DNA of 64,000 nucleotides from Pristionchus mayeri. Lineage: Eukaryota > Nematoda > Chromadorea > Rhabditida > Neodiplogasteridae. A program made the position numbers and the translations under genes. The stretch spans positions 33,275,469 to 33,339,468 of the forward strand of contig BTRK01000005.1 in NCBI GenBank assembly GCA_036245805.1, in the 5' to 3' direction. Below are positions 60,101-64,000 of this stretch, piece after piece (position 1 is the stretch's first letter; each line of letters starts with the position of its first letter). The notes beneath the pieces are model-generated. The model made no database searches. It had not been told where the DNA came from and saw only the letters and a program-made list of their open reading frames with translations.

Positions 60101-63100
60101 TTTCTCAAAAAATAGTGCGTGAGGATACTTTCTCAATGGGAAGTATCAGATTCCTAAGGGTAAACCATTTGGTTTAGAGGCGGAAACACTGCCGATCTCG
60201 ATCGGTTTGTGATGTTGGTGTGCGTACGCGAGAGAAGGGGCCGGCTGGGGAGTAGAGAAGAGGGACGAGAGGAGGGAGTGTGGGCAAGTGAGAGGGTGGC
60301 ACGGCGACGAGAACGCACGAAGTTGCGGAGAGTGCGCTGCGCCACGAAATTGTGATGAAATACCCGCGGCCTAGGGGTGTCTATCTATTGATGTTATCAG
60401 TGGATGATTGTAGGCTGATATGCCGGCGAGAGACCTAGAAGGTAGGCCATTGTGAGGGAGGCTGCGAGAGGAAGAGGAAGAGAGGTGGTGGGGAAAGGGA
60501 GGAAACAATGGGAAAAGTTTAGAAGCACAGATGGAAAGAACGTGTCCAGATGAGTGATTTGATTGAGGGAAATTTAGATGCATTCTTGATTTGAGCATTA
60601 ATCGTTCGTATTTTATTTCGTTCCCGAAGAATTTGAGCAATAATTCCCTTTTGGGAAGCACTTATTCCCGCATTACTGTACGAATTGATGTGGCGAACCT
60701 GTTATCCGTGACTATTATTTGTTCAGAAGTTCTTGTCACTATTTTTTTTAATATTTGAAAATATTTATCACGCTTGAGAGATATGTACAAAGCACACTGC
60801 CTATTTTGATGCAGTTTTCTGAGGAGGGGAATGTCTGGATTGTTGTCCTGATGGGTTGATAAGAGTTGCGAATACGCTTTTCTGCGTGACGTGATCGGAA
60901 ATGGATGGAGATATGCACTGCTCCGGCTCGTGGTAGTAGTCGTCGAACACTGAGAGTGGATCGGAGACGGGAAGCGAAGGGAATGAAGGAGAGAAACCGG
61001 GCTTGGAGCTGCGCCAGGGCATTTCTGCAACAAGGAGAGATTATTTTAGCGAACAAACTATCATTTACAAGGAGATAACGAAAGAATAGTGTGAACAGTG
61101 AGCACGACAGACATAGGGAAGGGAGTAATGAGAGTGGATGGAAAGGCTCACTTTCGAGGTGCCAATCAAGAAGGGCTGCCAGAGGGAATGCGAAAACTGG
61201 CGGTGACCAGCAGTGATGGAGTGGACGGGGGAGCGTCTGCAAGAGTGGGGAATGTTTTGCCACCCTATTGTCTTTGTGTCGAGTCGGGGTGATTATGATA
61301 ATAGACTACGTATAGGAGTGATGCGTCTCGTGATGAAAAGTATTCCACCGATCTTGTGATCTTTCATATGTGGACGCTTAAATATAGTGCGGTAGCGTTT
61401 ATAGAAAAAGCGGGCATTGACCTCTGTCGACTAATCGATAATATGCTCAACTAGTCGGGCGAACCTGAAAACGCGACAGTGGTTCAGTGGTTGATGTTAC
61501 TCCGCGTGTAGCGGCAAAACGCGCGAAGGGGGAGTGGGTACAGTGTAATCATTGCAAGCGACATTTGTGTGCATGGATTGCAAGACAATTGAGCTGACTG
61601 AGCAGGGATTGGATGTGGCGACCGCGTGAAACTTGGCAGTGCGAGAACCTAGCGGATTTAAAGTTAATCAGGGAGAAGTTGCATGAGAATGAGTGATTAA
61701 AGCGAAACTGATAAATAACGAGATAAACGAAGAGATTGTTGTGAGGATGTGCGAGGATGAGGGGAGGGGAGCAACCCAGCGGCAGTTTTCACTTTCTTAC
61801 AACTAACTTTACTGTGAGCTGTATTAAATCTAAAATGTTTGTTCATTGCAGGAGCGGTTAGCGCTCGAGCTGAGCTCGTGGTCTCCGGATGGACGCGTGG
61901 CGATTGGCGCGGCGGAGCGGCTGGTGGCGCCGCGTGAGGGACGCCCGGACGCGGATGCTGAGAGCCATCTGGCGCACTATGGACGGTGAGTGGAAGAGGT
62001 CGTATTGAAAATGATAGGGCCTACTCATGTTTGAACCTTTTTTTACTTAATGGTTACTACTTATCGCAATCTGTTGATGTGTATTCTTGTAACTCCCTTG
62101 CCTAGCCCACAATAATCTGGTTTTGTTTTATTTTTATAGAACAGGCAATCGCCCGAAAAAAATCATCAACTTCTCTTTGATTGCATCTATACCGAATGAA
62201 TGAAGCCTTAAAATTCCAAGTTTGAGAGATTGAATTGAAATACTCCTTGCAGAGTGCGCGCGTGTCACGTGGGCACGGCGGCGGATGCGGACGCGGCGCG
62301 CAGCTGTCCGCTACCGTGCGTCGACGCGGCGGCCACACGCGTCATCTGCGGCGAGCGCCCGCTCGCAGCCGAGGTCATCGCGGGCCGAAGCGGAGATGAA
62401 GAGAAGTGGAGGGATATGGAGAGGGCTGCGTTCCACGCTATTGCTGGTGAGGGGAGGAGGGGGGAGGGAATCAATAGACTTCGCGTAATAACTGATAAGG
62501 GTTAGCGATAGAGGTTATTGCTTACATCATGCGAAGATATTTGATGAATCTGTGGTATTTCAATCAGTTAGAATACAGAAATTATATTTTTTTCAATTAC
62601 AGGATGTTTTGTGCTATGCTCCTTTGATGACTGATTCACTGTGAATGTCCGTTAGTGTTTTCATTCTCAGACTTGGAATAAATAAAATAATGTTCCTATG
62701 AACATCGCTGGCGGTATTCTATTCGACGTCGTTGAATGTACATAGTCCTCAAAAATTGAATCGTCTCGGAGTTCAAAGATGATTGCTTGTAGGCACCTCG
62801 ACCGGCTTCCGCCCTACGCACATCGTGAGCGACGCGGACACGGACAATACGAGCGTCCGCGAGACGCCCGCCGGCGAGCGCTTCCGCGTACAGGTACTGG
62901 AATATGCGGATTATTGTGGGTACATGGGTGCGAGTAATAGTGATTATTTTTGCAAGAAATGGATTACCTCAAACTGAATCTTTGAAATTCTTCGCGCAAT
63001 GAATACATCATGAAGCATCGATGAATTTGGTTTTGTGGAGGGAGAGTAGGCGGAGGAGGACTATTTTGACATTCGATCGTGCATCCAATATTTGAAAAGT

Positions 63101-63745
63101 TGGAGCATTGCAATGATATTTGCGCAATGTGAAGCAATAATAGGAAGGGTGATGGCAAATAAATTGTGTTGAAATCGCACGGAAACTATGGAAAAAGTTT
63201 CCCAGTTGGATCCCAGTGAATTCCCAGTGGGGAGCCCGCATGTAGCTCACTGGGAAATCCACTGGGATCCCACTGTGATCACAGTGGATTTTCTCAGTGG
63301 ATTTCCCAATGAGATACATGCGGGCTCCCCAATGGGATTTCACTGGGATCCCACTCGGAAACTTTCACCAGAGAAGGGCTTTGTAATGAGCATAGTTGTT
63401 CCATGACTGGTAGTACTGCAGAAGGGGTAACGATAGTGTTTAATGGTATCGGGAGTAGACCCCAAGCAGATAAGTCATATCTTTAGACTGATGAACCCCT
63501 CCCTCCGCGCTTACGCTAAGCAGTCTAAAAAAACAAAACTCTTACCTAACTGGGGTCTACTCCTAATACCTCTATTCTTACCCCGATCTGGGCTTCTGCC
63601 GTAGTGCCCCATGACTACTGTGTATATAAATCGCTGCTCCTTCAATCTTTGCAGCTGCGACTGCGCAATCCGCTGTCGATCCCGCTGCAGCTGCGGGACG
63701 TGCATCTGGGAGTGGCGAACGTGCAGCGGAGAGAGGAGGGAGCAG
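36189..63745 (+). CDS. trpp-8: TRAPPC8, TRAPP-complex subunit (Trs85/trpp-8 homologue), 3' end beyond window
   Basis: Exons: 36189-36281, 36526-36585, 37086-37196, 37906-38004, 38420-38524, 38748-38860, 39081-39185, 40011-40128, 40569-40716, 40829-40882, 41094-41188, 41443-41524, 41714-41816, 42080-42141, 42358-42446, 42922-43028, 43521-43626, 44305-44379, 44541-44663, 61852-61985, 62253-62446, 62793-62893 and 63655-63745. Every junction is in phase, giving about 789 residues so far. TRAPPC8 helps activate Rab GTPases at Golgi and autophagy membranes (TRAPPIII). Landmarks matching the family in order: SPCVALLA, TPTTLKHYVVVYEV, IFSQMCSTYGIESC, RTLNEAVAGRRGISRSLAS then MKKWFGG, SPQMQMRRLADLAFLF, LVRLTSI, FLAAHRWSKGGQ, KQWSLAE, PCVDAAATRVICGERP and RNPLSIPLQL. 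A Gly/Ser-rich insert follows KKWFGG. The family alignment is continuous across the 17.2 kb intron, so no exon is missing there. Human TRAPPC8 is ~1,435 residues, so a large C-terminal part lies beyond 64 kb. Confidence 0.93.
37211..37247. repeat. (TTG)n microsatellite
   Basis: Imperfect TTG/TTA repeats directly after TRAPPC8 exon 3. Confidence 0.8.
45166..45214. repeat. Perfect 18-bp hairpin
   Basis: ATTTTCATGCAAGACTAC and GTAGTCTTGCATGAAAAT are exact inverted copies around a 13-base loop. The hairpin lies 41 bases beyond the stop codon of the minus-strand gene at 45255-45773, so it may fall in that gene's 3' UTR. Confidence 0.75.
45255..45773 (-). CDS. RING-less possible relative of the RING array
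   Basis: A single uninterrupted frame of 172 residues from ATG (45773) to stop. A CTCCAG acceptor lies 20 bases before the ATG. The N-terminus is acidic (NSDEEESNDDITDNTDG). The middle is rich in Ala and Arg (KYRYARGGSGLGRASSAATR), then Ser/Thr-rich. The C-terminus has KKTGFVRMFEVK, which resembles the segment just after the RING in the array genes (TTGFVQTFEDPEE). No RING cysteines are present. It could be a truncated paralogue or a retrocopy-like fragment, since the others are split by introns, or an unrelated nested gene. Function unknown. Its C+G-rich middle contrasts with the AT-rich surroundings and favours real coding. Confidence 0.55.
   Translation of the reverse strand: MDSMADGNSDEEESNDDITDNTDGVSYSVLYPLPNIYANCSLQEHDFESEIPIRMTAHLTSAQKYRYARGGSGLGRASSAATRDARAQASAAAQGADARRQTARTARSRGGALRFDSRSSTVSTTPPSSDEQEEIEPTRAFEMLQLIGETMSKKTGFVRMFEVKTLEKEDKT
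46042..46943. mobile_element. Degenerate mariner-type element
   Basis: The left end TTAGGTTGGTGCAAAAGTTT continues CGACTATTT, and the inverted right end has the same first 21 bases then TGACTATTT. TA dinucleotides flank both sides (46042-46043 and 46942-46943), as expected of mariner target duplication. The ends are like those of mariner elements of the cecropia/Hsmar1 type. At 898 bp it is shorter than a full ~1.3 kb element, and I could not find a transposase frame, so it is a relic or an internally deleted copy. It lies between RING gene 5 and the RING-less relative. Confidence 0.85.
47081..48719 (-). CDS. RING-finger protein 5 of the nested array (Gln/Ala/His-rich)
   Basis: Exons (minus): 48719-48576, 48371-48177, 48133-48032, 47957-47563, 47459-47342 and 47269-47081, giving 380 residues. 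TTTCAG lies 3 bases before the ATG. The body is rich in Gln, Ala and His (long QQ runs near 48.2 kb; repeated HAAQAAQAAHAAAARAAHAV) and likely forms helices or a flexible scaffold. The C3HC4 RING starts after RRYSRACFICTNPNPLRR: CxxC, then CGHIIC, CAEE, and, after an intron inside the RING, CPFC (KCPFCRKPSTFVKIFED). The tail is acidic then basic (PPPKRRHDD) and may be nuclear. RING proteins usually act as E3 ubiquitin ligases; the substrate is unknown. The 43-base intron between exons 2 and 3 (GTAATA...CGCAG) is short but keeps the frame. Only this member splits the RING over two exons. Confidence 0.82.
48720..50585. other. Spacer between RING genes 5 and 4
   Basis: 1.87 kb without a supported gene. 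The plus strand at 49292-49525 has an open frame with several Cys, but no domain or splice partner. The 50.1-50.5 kb part is A/G-rich. This is the widest gap in the RING array and argues against operon linkage of genes 4 and 5. Confidence 0.4.
50586..52174 (-). CDS. RING-finger protein 4 of the nested array (Gln-rich, acidic)
   Basis: Exons (minus): 52174-51950, 51846-51326, 51204-51010 and 50928-50586, giving 427 residues to a TAA stop. TTTAG lies 2 bases before the ATG. The N-terminus is Pro/Leu-rich (PDLPDLPVLPNLNLEVLPPY), followed by a Gln-rich helix (LRKQMRTLQQQQQQHEMQQM), then a very acidic stretch (DLSDDEGDDEEEVDEEALA). The RING follows the phase-2 junction ENEKP|: RECPICINPNPHRR, CGHNSC, CALYL, CPKC (LKCPKCREITRYVRVFEE). 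The tail ends in a Lys/Arg cluster (TRKRKRD), a likely nuclear signal, and an Ala run. A ubiquitin-ligase role is inferred from the RING. It lacks the 141-base pre-RING exon found in genes 1-3. Confidence 0.87.
52920..55538 (-). CDS. RING-finger protein 3 of the nested array
   Basis: Exons (minus): 55538-55371, 55290-55210, 53928-53719, 53601-53465, 53393-53253 and 53145-52920, giving 320 residues ending in TGA. ATCAG lies 2 bases before the ATG. The N-terminus is Pro/Phe-rich (PRPPGMPIPPMQQ), then acidic (DSEDSDSSDDESEDELDLD), then a charged coiled coil (EEARRSRERDEAEKAERLRE). A 141-base exon ends in EVDELP with a phase-2 donor. The RING reads RSCSICFAVNPKRR, CGHMTC, CAEEL, CPLC (FPCPLCRKPTTYVRTFEE). 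The protein stops soon after the RING, with no basic tail. A 1.07 kb foldback element has inserted in intron 2 only ~16 bp upstream of the exon 3 acceptor (ATATAAG). Likely an E3 ligase; partner unknown. Confidence 0.87.
53939..55017. mobile_element. 1.07-kb foldback element next to a splice acceptor
   Basis: A palindrome (53945-55011) starts ATCACGAGTCAG and ends CTGACTCGTGAT, with inverted arms of about 500 bp. The arms share for example CCAGAGCCGGC, TGCTCCCAGTTGAGCTAGAA and TGCAGGTTG-type blocks. ACACGT flanks both sides (53939-53944 and 55012-55017), a possible 6-bp target duplication. It has no sequence clearly shared with the foldback at 19.2-20.8 kb apart from the structure. Confidence 0.8.
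55915..57482 (-). CDS. RING-finger protein 2 of the nested array
   Basis: Exons (minus): 57482-57366, 57262-57098, 56979-56771, 56650-56510, 56372-56150 and 56052-55915, giving 330 residues to a TAG stop. AACAG lies 2 bases before the ATG. A short acidic N-terminus (LEEGEINSDVEHDDD) is followed by a long charged coiled coil (ELGKRQERLKREEDALVREV; RERLAQLERENSENAAIARL). The 141-base exon ends in KEYDDHP, phase 2. The RING reads RECTICRSANPRRR, CGHMMC, CAEQL, CPYC (FPCPYCRMMTGFVQTFEDP). The tail has a basic patch (GSRKRESEG). It is very similar to RING gene 1 from the coiled coil onward, so the two are recent tandem duplicates. Probable E3 ligase that may dimerise through its coiled coil. Confidence 0.9.
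57899..59926 (-). CDS. RING-finger protein 1 of the nested array
   Basis: Exons (minus): 59926-59486, 59354-59259, 59021-58836, 58800-58583, 58511-58371, 58305-58083 and 58030-57899, giving 478 residues to a TGA stop. TTTCAG lies 2 bases before the ATG. Residues 1-147 are acidic and low-complexity (QEADEDDTSSSGVIDVESFD). About 148-360 form a long charged coiled coil (EEAKKAEEARKQRLRDERAR; SIERLAQLAHEQDVEAKIAR). The 141-base exon ends in KEYDDHP, phase 2. The RING (about 368-430) reads SRQCTICLTANPRRR, CGHMMC, CAEQM, CPYC (FACPYCRKTTGFVQTFEDPE). The tail is basic (PRKRKADD), a probable nuclear signal. Its last exon ends 417 bases upstream of the start of gene 2, close enough for a nematode operon. 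Probable ubiquitin ligase. Confidence 0.9.
60801..61022 (-). CDS. Small ORF or exon after a TTGCAG acceptor
   Basis: A 73-residue frame from ATG (61022) to TAG. TTGCAG|AA precedes the ATG, the same arrangement as in the five RING genes. The sequence starts MPWRSSKPGFSPSFPSLPVS and has DDYYHEPEQC; there is no cysteine pair, membrane segment or known motif. It could be a small trans-spliced gene at the head of the array, or an exon of a gene whose other exons I missed. The codon pattern looks plausible but is not decisive. Confidence 0.35.
   Translation of the reverse strand: MPWRSSKPGFSPSFPSLPVSDPLSVFDDYYHEPEQCISPSISDHVTQKSVFATLINPSGQQSRHSPPQKTASK
61023..61851. other. 3' part of the large TRAPPC8 intron
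   Basis: No gene supported. It contains the branch region and TTCATTGCAG acceptor of TRAPPC8 exon 20, and possibly the promoter of the antisense array. Confidence 0.4.
63190..63369. mobile_element. 180-bp palindromic element with CCCAGTG units
   Basis: Two ~88 bp arms meet at GTGATCAC and are about 85% alike when inverted. Both include GGGGAGCCCGCATGTA and several CCCAGTG/CCACTGGG units. It lies in the TRAPPC8 intron between exons 62793-62893 and 63655-63745. No target duplication is certain. Confidence 0.7.
63424..63584. mobile_element. 160-bp element with imperfect inverted ends
   Basis: The left end runs GGGGTAACGATAGTG...GGGAGTAGACCCC, and the inverted right end GGGGTAAGAATAGAGGTATT then AGGAGTAGACCCC. 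The inverted ends are about 40 bp with mismatches, in the same TRAPPC8 intron as the 63.2 kb palindrome. A short non-autonomous element is likely. Confidence 0.55.
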
Positions 63746-64000
63746 GTGAGGAGCACTTTCCCTTCCTGGTTGGGTGCCTAATTTGATGAGTTGACAATCC
63801 TGGGCTGTCATATAACACACTATCTGACAGAATCGAAATAGACTTGGCACAGGCCTAAAATTCAAAGTCCTACTAACTTCACCAGTAGGTCGGCCTCCAT
63901 GTGGGAAACCGACGAGCATCGCTAGATTTGCGATCCGCATCCGCGCGGGTTGTGAAAAATTAACTACAGTATCCCCAAAAAAAAGCACACCATTAGTCAT
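63746..64000 (+). other. Start of a TRAPPC8 intron, cut by the window edge
   Basis: Begins with GTGAGG after phase-1 GCA G. A frame from about 63889 would be in phase but does not resemble the family, so the next exon is probably outside the window. Confidence 0.5.

Larger units (their letters stand above)
44664..61851 (+). other. 17.2-kb TRAPPC8 intron containing an antisense gene array
   Basis: Donor GAG|GTATCC and acceptor TTCATTGCAG|GAG are both phase 0. The flanking exons read SLAE and ERLALELSSWSPDG, which align without a gap to the family. The remaining introns are between about 0.15 and 1.5 kb. Inside, on the minus strand, lie five RING-finger genes, a RING-less possible relative and a small ORF, plus a mariner relic and a foldback element. 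Confidence 0.85.

Overview
The window looks like nuclear DNA from a free-living rhabditid nematode, probably a diplogastrid of the Pristionchus kind. The evidence is many small exons, short introns with GTGAGT/GTAAGT donors and TTTCAG/TTGCAG acceptors, start codons placed 0-3 bases after a perfect 3' splice site (the usual sign of spliced-leader trans-splicing), and a nematode-style four-pass membrane protein. The genus is an inference. All gene models were assembled by eye from exon phase, splice sites and family motifs.

Left part (1-36 kb), all genes on the minus strand. In order: a five-exon F-box protein (209-1271), a four-exon type I membrane protein with a PPxY tail (2283-3301), and a receptor-type tyrosine phosphatase (4957-15200, 5' end unresolved). 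Next comes a nine-exon four-pass membrane protein of DUF7027/LAPTM-like appearance (18271-23010). A candidate exon at 33270-33384 fits the phosphatase in frame; if it belongs there, the four-pass gene is nested in an 18 kb phosphatase intron. From about 10.3 to 34.2 kb the DNA is purine-rich on the plus strand and holds over twenty copies of a roughly 66 bp hairpin repeat that I do not recognise. Several palindromic mobile elements also lie in this part.

Right part (36-64 kb). A plus-strand gene for the TRAPP-complex subunit TRAPPC8 (trpp-8/Trs85-like) starts at 36189 and leaves the window after its 23rd exon. One of its introns (44664-61851, 17.2 kb) contains a tandem array on the opposite strand: five related RING-finger proteins with coiled-coil or Gln-rich bodies, one RING-less possible relative and one small ORF. 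The five share the exon junction just before the RING, and all have a splice acceptor 2-3 bases before the ATG, so they are probably trans-spliced and may be partly operonic. A mariner relic and a 1.07 kb foldback element sit among them.

Membrane traffic (TRAPPC8), signalling (phosphatase) and probable ubiquitin ligases (RING and F-box proteins) are all present, but nothing in the sequence shows that they work in one pathway. The nested RING array, the hairpin family and a recurrent ATCAAAGATC motif beside splice sites are the features most worth following up.
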